Notes: a model not told the origin generated them from the sequence alone. Numbered from the stretch's first letter, positions 8,996-17,021 are shown. The stretch: DNA of 34,668 nucleotides from Candidatus Vecturithrix granuli (GCA_000739535.1 DF820471.1:261467-296134); one strand, 5' to 3'. Program-made: numbers and translations.

Positions 8996-9220
8996 ATGCA
9001 AAAGTTTGGCGAAAAGTTGCGAAAATTGCGGAATAAGCATGGAATGACTCTGAAAGAATTAGCTGTTAAACTCGGTCTGAACGCCCATGGCTATATCAGT
9101 GAAATTGAATCTGGGAAGAAAAAACCTACTGTAGAATTTGTGGTGAATGTTGCCCGTCTGTTTCATGTCAGTACTGACCAATTACTGAAGGATGAATTGG
9201 ATGTGGAAGGAGACAGTTGA
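8996..9220 (+). CDS. XRE-family HTH controller (C-protein-like) of restriction-modification system
   Basis: The 74-residue protein is nearly all one helix-turn-helix domain (LRKLRNKHGMTLKELAVKLG, then GYISEIESGKKKP), the layout of C proteins that time restriction-modification expression. It diverges from the methyltransferase gene and is one base upstream of the nuclease reading frame, the usual C-R order. C proteins bind an inverted repeat at the shared promoter, activating the nuclease late and repressing the methyltransferase. A candidate operator is at 8923-8939. The ATG at 8996 has no strong ribosome binding site, which is common for leaderless C genes. Confidence 0.8.
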   Translation: MQKFGEKLRKLRNKHGMTLKELAVKLGLNAHGYISEIESGKKKPTVEFVVNVARLFHVSTDQLLKDELDVEGDS

Positions 9221-9221
9221 G

Positions 9222-10010
9222 ATGCGTTCTCATTTTACAGGAATGATTCCAACAAAAAGCCAGATCGAAAAGTTGCGTCTTGTGTTGAGCACGTACCAAG
9301 ATGGAACGGGGCAACTCATCTTTGAATCTGAGCAAAGTTTACCTGGGTGGTGAGATTTTGAACGTTCAGTCGCTTTTGTTTTTGGTGGTGTTGCTCAAGA
9401 GAGCAAGGCTATTTTTGACGTTCTTGTCCCAATTCTACCTGAATCAGAAAGGTTCTATGGAATTTCTTGTAAAATGCGTGAAACGCTCCAAATCGTTAAC
9501 AAAACCGGACGTGTTACCGTCGAGGTTTCCAATTCTTCTGGAAAGTTTTGGGATGCCCTCAAAGCACATGGAATTGATGATTATCATTCTGATCCTGGTA
9601 CTGCCGGGAAAATCTTGCTTGATCTGATCGAAAGTTGGCACAATGAGGTGAGTTTGGAACGAGGAGGAATTGTTGACATCAAGAAAAGCTTTTACCTCTT
9701 ACTCCAATGGGATAAACGGTCTGGTACATATCAATTCTTCCAGTTTTCAACGCAACTTCCAAACCCAAAGAGTCTATCTTGGGTGGTCAACGGCAGACGG
9801 TTAACTGGGAGTGATAAAGTTGGTGTAGCAATAGAATGGTATGGACATTCAGGAGGGCAGTTAAAATATTATCCATTTGCAAAGCAAGCGATTTGGTCAT
9901 CGCATATTTTTCAACTCGAACCGTTACCAGCAAGTGATTTCGGGTATGGGCTGAAGCGACGAGTGTTTGAATATTTTCCAGAGTTATGGCAAGCAGCAGA
10001 CAAGTTGTAA
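9222..10010 (+). pseudogene. restriction endonuclease-like gene with in-frame TGA at codon 44
   Basis: The frame opens at ATG 9222 with AAGGAG upstream, one base after the HTH stop. It runs to a TGA at 9351-9353, then stays open in the same frame to 10010. The protein reads ...QSLPGW-stop-DFERSVAFVFGG..., and codon context suggests CGA (Arg) changed to TGA by one C-to-T transition. The downstream part has IFDVLVP and YGISCKMR, a possible PD-(D/E)xK-like acidic residue and lysine, then IEVSNSSGKFW-like and EWYGHSGGQLKYY segments. By position it is the nuclease of the Dam-like cassette, though I do not recognise a named family. Reinitiation at ATG 9474 could give a 178-residue fragment lacking the putative active-site Asp. 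The gene is probably inactive unless the stop is read through. Confidence 0.7.
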
Positions 10011-10031
10011 AAATCAAAAATGGAGAAAAGT

Positions 10032-10141
10032 GCCTAACACTCGCTTGCAGGGGACGCTACGGGGCGGCGGGGAAAATTGGGTGCTGAACTTCAAGCGCAG
10101 TGGCCGCCGCCTCGTGCCGCCCCTGGAGCGGGGCGTTAGCG
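10032..10141 (+). other. attC recombination site 6 (last in the array)
   Basis: R'' GCCTAAC is at 10032-10038 and R' GTTAGCG at 10135-10141. R'' with flank (AGTGCCTAAC) is the reverse complement of the cassette's start (GTTAGGCACT, 7976-7985). The outer arms GCTTGCAGGGG and CCCCTGGAGC carry the extra base on the left side. I see no convincing attC site to the right, so this appears to be the distal end of the array. Bases 10142-10223 hold no gene I can support. Confidence 0.85.
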
Positions 10142-10223
10142 CCTCCGCAGCGACACGAATCGCCACAACCATCAAGAGGAAAATTGACGCATTTTTATAG
10201 GAGCGCGCGCTCGCAGTGCCATT

Positions 10224-10394
10224 GTACCCTAAAATTTAAAGATTTTGGTAACCAGGAATTTAAGTTATTGTATTATTGAGGCTTATCATATACTGCATGG
10301 TTACATTTGGTAACCATGTGAAAAGAGCTATGTTATAGAAAAACAAAGCTTTATGCTATCCTGGTCACCAAAATCTTTAAATTTTAGGTTGTAC
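10224..10394. mobile_element. MITE-like palindromic element, 171 bp
   Basis: The ends (10224-10257 and 10359-10394) are inverted repeats of about 33 bases with one mismatch and a two-base gap, both containing CTAAAATTTAAAGATTTTGG or its complement. The interior holds a second palindrome, CATGGTTAC...GTAACCATG, at about 10297-10319. There is no coding capacity. Long terminal inverted repeats on a short AT-rich core suggest a miniature inverted-repeat transposable element; a large extruding hairpin of other origin is the alternative. The right end overlaps the stop codon of the minus-strand fragment at 10377. Confidence 0.5.
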
Positions 10395-10634
10395 TTTTTC
10401 TTTGGCATTTTCTGTCCATTCCACAAAGAATTGAAAATCCTCAATAACCTCTTCAATATCACCGGTCAAAGCTCGTGATAAACCAGGATTGTCACGTATC
10501 CCGCCATTGATGAGATATGTGATGTTGTCGTACATAATCTCGCGCATTTTAGGAGGTTCAATTTCTTCTGAGAAAACTCGGAAACAGAAAGATCGAGCGT
10601 TGAAGGGATTAAAGATTGTCAAGATCAATGACAA
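10377..10634 (-). pseudogene. unrecognised short reading frame or gene fragment
   Basis: About 85 codons are open from a TTG at 10634, and the frame continues open upstream to near 10745 without a start codon. The last 55 residues (KMREIMYDNITYLINGG... to ...EWTENAKEKVQPKI) look protein-like: amphipathic, charged, compositionally balanced. The upstream part is poor in start codons and has no ribosome binding site. The stop lies inside the terminal repeat of the palindromic element. It may be the 3' remnant of a gene truncated near the integron end. Function unknown. Confidence 0.35.
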
Positions 10635-10894
10635 ACATTCTTTGGTCTTTTCGAAAAATGGTTTTCCTCTATCAGAGGATTCTCCAAAATATTGTCGACA
10701 CGTCCCTAATTTTTCAGAATTCTCTCTTGGCTTTACACAGAATCAGGCATAAAACAATCTCAAAATTGGCATTATGTGCGCTTTTTTTGATCTCAGCGCA
10801 AGATGTGCCGATGCTGAATGACAGAACACAGTGAGGGGCACGGCTTTGCGGAGCACACTCAAGAAAGAAAGCCAGGACAGAGGAGATATACTCT

Positions 10895-12715
10895 ATGAAA
10901 ACTCGTACGCTACAAGGACAGAACATGCATAGTATTCAAGTGAAAATAGGCGCCGCGATCATTGCTTCAACCACGTTGATTCTCCTGGTTTTTGGGGTCT
11001 ATCAGTATTATGATATGTCTACTCGGAAAATATCTGAACTTCGAGGATCAGCGGAACAGATCGCTGCGAAATTGGCTGGAGGACTGGTGGTGCCCTTGTG
11101 GGATTACGACCGGAAGCAAACGGCCTATCTTCTCACCTCTGAAATGCAAAACCGCGCCATCTATGGAATTGTCGTCAAAACAGCCGCCGGAGACAGCATT
11201 TTCACAGGAAAAATGCGGAGTGATGATTGGCAGATTATTGATACGCAAGAAACCATTGAAGGCGAATTTATTGTAAGCAGCAGCAATGTGGTCAAGGACG
11301 ACAAAACTCTGGGGCTGGTTGAGGTATACCTGACGCGGCGGTTTTTGCAACAGGAACTCCTGTCTGAAATGATCAAAATCGTCATCATGGTGTTGGTGCT
11401 CGATATCAGTATCTTTCTTATCCTTACATTGACATTACGAAGCCTCTTGTTACGACCAATCCACACATTTCTGGCCCTGGCGAATGGCGTTGCGGCCGGC
11501 AATTTTGACCAGACTATCAACATTACCCAACGCGATGAAATCGGGGCGCTGGCTGAAGCCTTTCGCACCATGCAAACCACCATGCAGCAGATTACCGAGT
11601 TGGCCGAGCGGATTGCCATCGGAGATATGACGGTTGACGTTCGCAAACGGTCGGAACACGACCGCTTGATGGGGGCTCTGGAGAAGATGATCGGCGGGAT
11701 GAAGGAGATTGCGCAATCAGCAGAAGAGATGGCCAACGGCAATTTAACCGTGGTTCTTGAGGAACGTTCAGAACAGGATACCCTGATGCAAGCCCTAAAT
11801 GCCATGATCGAGCATTTACAATCGGTAGTGACAGACGTTCAAAGAACGGCGAAAACTATAGGCACAGTGAGTCAAGAGCTGAGTTCCAGTTCGGAACAAT
11901 TGTCGAACGGAGCGTCTGAGCAAGCTGCCTCAATGGAGGAAAGTTCCAGTTCTATGGAGGAAATGGCGGCCAATATCCGTCAGAGTGCGGAGAATGCCAA
12001 ACAAACCGAAAAAATTGCGCTGCAATCGGCGGAATATGCCGAAGAGGCTGGCCGCGTGGTGGCGGAAACCGTGGTGGCGATGCAGCAAATTGCCCAGAAA
12101 ATCGCCATTATTCAAGACATTGCCAATCAAACCCGCACGCTGTCGTTGAATGCCACGATTGAGGCCGCGCGGGCACAAGACCATGGCAAGGCATTTTCCG
12201 TGGTAGCGTCCGAAGTGCGGCAACTGTCTGAGGTGACGAAAAAAGCGGCGGAAGAGATCAGTCAATTGGCCGCATCCAGCCTTGACGTGTCGGAGAAAGC
12301 CGGGATGATGCTCTCGACACTGGTGCCCAGCATCCAGAAGACCACGGAGTTGATCCAGGAAATCAGCGCTGCCAGCAACGAGCAGAGTACTGGCGCCGAA
12401 CAAATCAACCGGGCTATTCAGCAAGCGGATCAGGTGACTCAGCAGAACGCCGCCATCGCTGAACAAACCGCGTCATCGGCAGAGGAGTTGGCCAGTCAGG
12501 CCCAACAATTGCAACACACGATCGCCTTTTTCCGCATTGACGAGTCTGACCTGGAACAGCAAACCAGCGATAAAAAACCTCATCCTGAAAAATCGAGCGC
12601 GCTTCCCAGACGGCCAGGAAAAATGACGAAAGGAAAAGATGAGCAACCGCCTTCTCTTGATAGGGATGTTTATGAGGATGGTAATAAATATGATGAGGAA
12701 TTTGAACGATTTTGA
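10895..12715 (+). CDS. methyl-accepting chemotaxis protein with tandem HAMP units
   Basis: The protein has 606 residues, with AGAGGAGAT before the ATG. Transmembrane segment 1 is at about 18-38, a periplasmic sensor region containing VVPLWDYDR lies between, and transmembrane segment 2 is at about 162-187. A HAMP domain (RPIHTFLALANGVAAGNFD) and two further HAMP-like units follow. Next comes the long signalling coiled coil, with its hairpin tip at QDIANQTRTLSLNATIEAAR, a variant of the usual QTNLLALNAAIEAARAGE. The C-terminus is a flexible linker ending EEFERF, which fits the aromatic pentapeptide that tethers CheR. It would signal through CheW/CheA. A periplasmic binding protein lies downstream and two CheW genes lie about 3 kb away. 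Confidence 0.93.
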   Translation: MKTRTLQGQNMHSIQVKIGAAIIASTTLILLVFGVYQYYDMSTRKISELRGSAEQIAAKLAGGLVVPLWDYDRKQTAYLLTSEMQNRAIYGIVVKTAAGDSIFTGKMRSDDWQIIDTQETIEGEFIVSSSNVVKDDKTLGLVEVYLTRRFLQQELLSEMIKIVIMVLVLDISIFLILTLTLRSLLLRPIHTFLALANGVAAGNFDQTINITQRDEIGALAEAFRTMQTTMQQITELAERIAIGDMTVDVRKRSEHDRLMGALEKMIGGMKEIAQSAEEMANGNLTVVLEERSEQDTLMQALNAMIEHLQSVVTDVQRTAKTIGTVSQELSSSSEQLSNGASEQAASMEESSSSMEEMAANIRQSAENAKQTEKIALQSAEYAEEAGRVVAETVVAMQQIAQKIAIIQDIANQTRTLSLNATIEAARAQDHGKAFSVVASEVRQLSEVTKKAAEEISQLAASSLDVSEKAGMMLSTLVPSIQKTTELIQEISAASNEQSTGAEQINRAIQQADQVTQQNAAIAEQTASSAEELASQAQQLQHTIAFFRIDESDLEQQTSDKKPHPEKSSALPRRPGKMTKGKDEQPPSLDRDVYEDGNKYDEEFERF

Positions 12716-12936
12716 GTGTCGAGAGCCGTTCTTCGAATCGAAAGGAGACGGAAGAAGCCCAAAACACGTAGACACTGTAAACGTAACAATGCAGTCATGT
12801 GTGTCGACGCGAGATCGGGTACTTCATGTTGAAAAATGAATTATGCACGATGTTTGGCGTTGTTGAGGGGGGTACTTGGATAACGCCGAAGAGTAAACTC
12901 ATACGTACCCTATCATCTTTTGGAAGGAGAAACATT

Positions 12937-13722
12937 ATGAAATATCGTCCGTATCTCTTTGTCGTCGTGATTGCCCTCGTGGTGTTTGCTGGTCAGGCTC
13001 TTTCGGCGGACACCATCAGAATGGGATATTTTATGTTGGCGCCTCATCACTATAAAGATGAAGGCGCTGCTGATCCCCAGGGGGCTGCTATTCTGTATTT
13101 TGAGGCGGTAGCCGCCAAAATGGGATATGAGGTCGAATGGGTTGGACCTCTGCCGCTGCCCCGCCTGACCGGAGAATTGGAAACCGGAAAAACGATTGAC
13201 GGAACGGTGGGATTCCCCAAATACCCTGCATTTGAGGCATTTCTCTATTACCCGAACGCTCCCCTGTACGTTGGGCAACCTATCTTCGTCGTCCATAAGA
13301 AGAATCCGTTAACACAGATTCGCTCGATTGACGATATTCAAGGGTATCGTATCGGGCTTGTTAAATCGGCATCAAATCGCTATACTCCGGTGATTGACGA
13401 CCATCGTGATGCGATCCAATTGGAAGAGCTCGGTGGAGAGACCTGGATAGAACAAAATCTTGAAAAATTGATCTCAGATCGGCTACAGGCTTTATTTGAT
13501 CGGCAACAGTACTCAATTCCTTTTGTCGCTGCCAGACTTCACCTTGGCTCCGAGATCAAAGTTCTTCCGGCTCCTGCTCCTCCGACGCTCTTGTATATCG
13601 CCTTTTCAAAAGCCTCTGAACGAGGCCAGTTGCTGCTTGAACAATGTAATGCCGTTCTGCCTCAGATAGACCTGAATTATGAGGAACTTGTGCAGAAAGA
13701 GTTTGATGCTGTCAGCCAATAA
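12937..13722 (+). CDS. periplasmic solute-binding protein, family 3 type
   Basis: The ATG at 12937 follows GGAAGGAGAAAC and begins a signal peptide (MKYRPYLFVVVIALVVFAGQ, cleaved near ALS-AD). The protein has 261 residues. Segments such as AILYFEAVAAKMGYEVEWVG and DDIQGYRIGLVKSASN match the two-lobed family 3 receptor fold. The missing permease and ATPase partners and the chemoreceptor directly upstream suggest a ligand receptor that presents its cargo to the chemoreceptor; that link is inferred. About 220 bases without a clear gene separate the two. Confidence 0.82.
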   Translation: MKYRPYLFVVVIALVVFAGQALSADTIRMGYFMLAPHHYKDEGAADPQGAAILYFEAVAAKMGYEVEWVGPLPLPRLTGELETGKTIDGTVGFPKYPAFEAFLYYPNAPLYVGQPIFVVHKKNPLTQIRSIDDIQGYRIGLVKSASNRYTPVIDDHRDAIQLEELGGETWIEQNLEKLISDRLQALFDRQQYSIPFVAARLHLGSEIKVLPAPAPPTLLYIAFSKASERGQLLLEQCNAVLPQIDLNYEELVQKEFDAVSQ

Positions 13723-13862
13723 CCGTATGCGGGTTGTATGGATCGGGAACATCGGGAACACTTCTGACCAGGAATATCGGTAACATTTTGGGTGCACATG
13801 TGGTATCATGAAACGCTGAGAAAAAGGCTGCGTGGATCGTCTTGGAAATAACTTGTCACATT

Positions 13863-13917
13863 TGGTGGGACAGGCATTCCTGCCTGCCAGCCCAGACAAG
13901 AATGTCTGGGCCACCAT
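13863..13917. repeat. imperfect inverted repeat (TGGTGGGACAGGCATTCC type)
   Basis: TGGTGGGACAGGCATTCCTG on the left is answered by CAGACAAGAATGTCTGGGCCACCA on the right, with several mismatches and an internal GGCATTCCTGCC mini-palindrome. It resembles dispersed extragenic palindromes. Confidence 0.6.
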
Positions 13918-13977
13918 ATTTTACACATTATTTCTCAGGTGATCCGTAGGTGATCTTGGTGAGAGAATGTCCAGGAA

Positions 13978-14042
13978 GAAGTTTTCGGAGGGAAAGACGC
14001 TATTCACCCTTATATGGAAGGTGTTTTCCCCTCCGAAAACTT
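13978..14042. repeat. inverted repeat with GAAGTTTTCGGAGGG arms
   Basis: GAAGTTTTCGGAGGG at 13978-13992 is perfectly complementary to the CCCTCCGAAAACTTC that ends at 14043. Partial pairing (GGAAAGAC with GTGTTTTCC) extends the stem. It may act as a transcript-end structure or be a dispersed palindrome. Confidence 0.6.
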
Positions 14043-14399
14043 CGGACCGGAGCCAGATTGTTATATATCGATGCCATGCATTTGAAAGAATATGTGCTTG
14101 TTTGTAGGCTACGGGCAAATGTTACCCATGTCCATAGATCATACACATAAAAAGCGCTCCTATAGAGTTGGAGACAACTCAGTCTTGATTGCAGGGGTGC
14201 GAAGCCGCGCCACTGGGGCCGCTAACAAACGTTTGCAGCACGACCAAAACCGCGCTCGGTAGTTTTTGCATAATTGCCCGCTGTTATGGTTTGGACATTT
14301 GTTCCGGCTCCGTTATGAACCCCCAAATTACATTTTGAAAAACCAATACCCAATTTATGAACAAAATCGTTTATGCTCTTAGCGCCGCGCTTCGCCAGC

Positions 14400-15806
14400 T
14401 TACCCGAACATGAGCAACTGCGGTTTGATGAGCAGGATTAACCCAAGCGCCAGCATTAACAGTCCGCCCACCAGTTTTAAAATACGGCCTTCTTTTTCCG
14501 TGACTTTGCGCCCACCCATTTTCCAGGCAAAGATGCCGACAATCACCGCGAGTGGAATCACATAAATGACATTATACAACACCAGATAGAGATAATATTG
14601 GATCACTGAAAGATTCTGGGTAGTCAGGATATTAGTATAGATGGCAGGAAACCCAGCGGTACAGAGCAATTCAATCAGGTTTGCCGTTACAGCGAGTACA
14701 ATTGTGCCCAGGATCACGCCGGGAATCGCTGAAGTGTGGATCACCGCACGCATCCGCTTATAGAGTTTTGGTTTGGCCGATTCCGGGATGGTCAACGAGA
14801 CTCCTTTCTGGAAAAAGAAGAAGTCTTTACAATTGATGATTCCCATCACAATCGCAACAAACCCCACCGCGATTCTGAGCCATTTCACGTAGCCAACAAA
14901 TATGAAGATGTTTAACCAGGCCGTCATAAACAGAAAATAGATGATACCGGAAGCAATCACAAAAATACCGCCAATTAACAGAATTTTGGTTCTGGATTTG
15001 GCATAGATCACCAGGGTCAAAAGAAAACTCAAGACCCACATAGCGCAGGGATTAAATCCATCTAACCCTCCGATAATCAAAGTAAACAGCGGTAAGCCAA
15101 TCTGAGATATGTTCAGAGCAACCCGTTTCTTGATAATCGGAATTTCAATTACTTCTGCTTTCGAAGCCGGAACCGCGGGCTGGGCAGAGATTTCAGAAGG
15201 TTGTACAGAGGATGATTGTTCAGACGGCGATGTTTGCGGAACTGGCATTGCTGTTTCCGACTGTACCTGGATAAGGCGTGGAATTTGCAAGATTTCATTA
15301 CTCCTTGGTGGAATGCTTGCGGGATATTGTTCCCAACCAATCGGTTTTTTCCGGGCCGCCTGGTCCTGAATAAGCCAGACGATGTTGCGAGGTCCGAGTT
15401 TTCTCAATCCATCAAAGCATCCCTGCTCAATACATGCAATCACCTGCTGTTCGATTTCAATTCCGGTGATGTCATCAGAGCGAAAACCCGTTATGTTCCA
15501 GTTTCCAAGAAAAGTCATGGGCACACTGGAGGTGTTGAGATGGTAGGCATGCCGCATGGCATCGGCAAGCTGCGTGAATTCTGGGTGTTTCCAGGTTTCA
15601 AACCAGCGCATTTCCAGTTCAGGATAGTGCTGGTGAAGTTTTTTGAGAAACTCTTTTTCTTTCTCACAATGGGGGCATCCTTCTCCCCAAAAAAAGTAAA
15701 GAATCGGATGATCAGCAGCCAGAACATATCCCCCTGAAACATTCCACACCAGGAAAGAGAAAAGTAAACATAATCCTATTTTTATGCAAATGCTTTTTCC
15801 GTTCAT
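14400..15806 (-). CDS. thioredoxin-domain / DsbD-CcdA-like transmembrane redox protein
   Basis: I chose the ATG at 15806 because GAGGAAAG precedes it and a signal peptide follows (IKIGLCLLFSFLVWNVSG). The protein has 468 residues. A periplasmic thioredoxin-like domain carries WGEGCPHC with the redox pair Cys44-Cys47. A second cysteine pair is in ACIEQGCF. A Pro/Ser/Gln-rich linker of about 60 residues leads to a membrane domain of roughly six or more helices beginning GGLDGFNPCAMW. A second membrane cysteine is in LIELLCTAGFPAIY. These paired intramembrane cysteines are the hallmark of CcdA/DsbD electron carriers. The predicted role is to move electrons from cytoplasmic thioredoxin to periplasmic substrates through its own thioredoxin head. 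The domain order is the reverse of canonical DsbD, which has its thioredoxin domain at the C-terminus. Confidence 0.85.
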   Translation of the reverse strand: MNGKSICIKIGLCLLFSFLVWNVSGGYVLAADHPILYFFWGEGCPHCEKEKEFLKKLHQHYPELEMRWFETWKHPEFTQLADAMRHAYHLNTSSVPMTFLGNWNITGFRSDDITGIEIEQQVIACIEQGCFDGLRKLGPRNIVWLIQDQAARKKPIGWEQYPASIPPRSNEILQIPRLIQVQSETAMPVPQTSPSEQSSSVQPSEISAQPAVPASKAEVIEIPIIKKRVALNISQIGLPLFTLIIGGLDGFNPCAMWVLSFLLTLVIYAKSRTKILLIGGIFVIASGIIYFLFMTAWLNIFIFVGYVKWLRIAVGFVAIVMGIINCKDFFFFQKGVSLTIPESAKPKLYKRMRAVIHTSAIPGVILGTIVLAVTANLIELLCTAGFPAIYTNILTTQNLSVIQYYLYLVLYNVIYVIPLAVIVGIFAWKMGGRKVTEKEGRILKLVGGLLMLALGLILLIKPQLLMFG

Positions 15807-15878
15807 GCTTTCCTCAAATCTCATGCACAGGTATGAGAATCGAGAATACCAAATTGTACTCTCGCCCCCTACCATTGA

Positions 15879-16382
15879 TTATGCGAGTTGTGTAAGATCA
15901 ATCAATAAGACAACTTCTTCATGAAAAAAAGCAATTCCCCATAATTCGGCAATTTGTTTCTGTTGTTCCATGATTTTCGGGAGTGCGTAAATATGATCGA
16001 AGGTCATCGTCACAATGTGTTTAACGTTTTCGACATGTATTCCCATATATTCGTGCTTCCGATTTTTGATGACAAGAATTTTCGATGAAAAAAAAGAATC
16101 GTCAGAAAGGTTGCATGTACACTCAAATGGAGATTTAGCGTTTGACTGAGGCTCGAATGCACTATCTGCTTTCTGCAGTTCTCGGCGTGGTGTACGAAGT
16201 TTCAAGTATTTTGAAAAATCGATCACCCGCAGATCTCGCTGCCGGTAGGGAATCGTATATTCTTTATCGGCTTCTGCTAAATCCAGCCTGTTTTCCGCTT
16301 TCAGCAGTTCTTCAACTTGCTGTGCCCATACTCCGAATACAAGATTTTGGACAGAAAATATGAGTAAATCAATCGTATCCAT
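15879..16382 (-). CDS. CheW-like chemotaxis coupling protein (divergent)
   Basis: The 167-residue protein begins LLIFSVQNLVFGVWAQQVEE and ends AELWGIAFFHEEVVLLIDL, matching the first and last strands of the CheW fold. The middle is poorly conserved and includes a Ser/Cys-rich stretch. It starts 12 bases after the stop of the preceding CheW gene and has no strong ribosome binding site, suggesting translational coupling. CheW proteins bridge chemoreceptors to CheA; a degenerate copy may be a modulator instead. Confidence 0.7.
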   Translation of the reverse strand: MDTIDLLIFSVQNLVFGVWAQQVEELLKAENRLDLAEADKEYTIPYRQRDLRVIDFSKYLKLRTPRRELQKADSAFEPQSNAKSPFECTCNLSDDSFFSSKILVIKNRKHEYMGIHVENVKHIVTMTFDHIYALPKIMEQQKQIAELWGIAFFHEEVVLLIDLTQLA

Positions 16383-16394
16383 GACGCTATTTTT

Positions 16395-16922
16395 TTAATG
16401 ACCAAAGAGCTTTTCAAAAATTTTTTCTATGTCAAGGATAATTAATTCTTTCCCTTTGTATGACGACTCTCCTCGAATATACCCCGCACGGTCTTCATCA
16501 AGAATCGCACTGGATGCTGAGATCTGATCTTCGGGAATTTCAAGCACATCTTCAACAGAATCAACGAGGAGACCGGAACGAAGTTCAGCCGCCTCTCCAA
16601 TGATAATTCTGCTGCGTTTTGTCATGACGTTCTGCGGTAATTTCAAGATCCTTCTCAAATCCAGCACGGACTCGATGTCGCCTCGTATATAAATGACTCC
16701 CAGAATATAATCTGGCATTCCAGGAACATAAGCGATCTCGGGCACCGTGACGATTTCTTTAATCGCACTGCCATAAAATGCATAATAGTGCTCGGCCAGT
16801 AAGATAATCACAAGTTGTATGAATTTCTCTTCGATCTCAATGATTTGTTCTTGCTGATCTTGCTGCTTGACCGTCTGTAAAATTTCGCTAAGATTTTCAT
16901 GCATCTGGCATTGTTCCGCCAT
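16395..16922 (-). CDS. cheW: CheW chemotaxis coupling protein
   Basis: The protein has 175 residues, with GAGGAAAAAG upstream of the ATG. After a charged N-terminal extension of about 35 residues, the CheW core is clear: YYAFYGSAIKEIVTVPEIAY, then VPGMPDYILGVIYIRGDIES and VLDLRRILKL. The N-P-x-Y-x-x-G-x-x-x-x-R-G region matches receptor- and CheA-binding CheW proteins. It is the first gene of a two-gene minus-strand operon with a good promoter at 17022-17049. It could serve the chemoreceptor at 10895. Confidence 0.88.
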   Translation of the reverse strand: MAEQCQMHENLSEILQTVKQQDQQEQIIEIEEKFIQLVIILLAEHYYAFYGSAIKEIVTVPEIAYVPGMPDYILGVIYIRGDIESVLDLRRILKLPQNVMTKRSRIIIGEAAELRSGLLVDSVEDVLEIPEDQISASSAILDEDRAGYIRGESSYKGKELIILDIEKIFEKLFGH

Positions 16923-17021
16923 GTCTTTTTCCTCATAGAAGACTTTAGATGGAGTCCGATCCAGATTGAAAACGTCGAGATTCTCTGAATAATCACTTTA
17001 TCAGGAACAGAGCAGTACCCT

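Larger units (their letters stand above)
13764..14140. mobile_element. possible remnant ends of an insertion sequence
   Basis: ATCGGGAAC occurs twice at 13742-13758, followed by ATCGGTAACATTTT at about 13775-13789. A roughly inverted copy, AAATGTTACCCATG, is at 14117-14130. GGGAACAT..GGTAACA motifs are common at the ends of IS481/IS21-like elements. No transposase remains between them, only palindromic repeats. No gene is supported in 13723-14399. Confidence 0.25.

Noticed and set aside
9351-9353. TGA read as tryptophan or selenocysteine in the nuclease gene
   Set aside because: Several genes here, including the adjacent HTH gene and the chemoreceptor, end at TGA, TGG is used for Trp, and no selenocysteine insertion element is evident; a nonsense mutation is simpler.
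33-10141. Spaced repeats taken as a CRISPR array
   Set aside because: The repeats are long, imperfect palindromes separated by whole genes, with no short regular spacers and no cas genes.
11161-12466. Long open frames on the minus strand inside the chemoreceptor gene
   Set aside because: They mirror the codon bias of the real gene and encode no recognisable domain.
14218-14290. CGCTAACAAACGTTTGCAGC ... CTGTTATGG resembles a short attC site
   Set aside because: The putative left and right arms are not complementary, R' does not fit GTTRRRY, and the loop shared by the other sites is missing.
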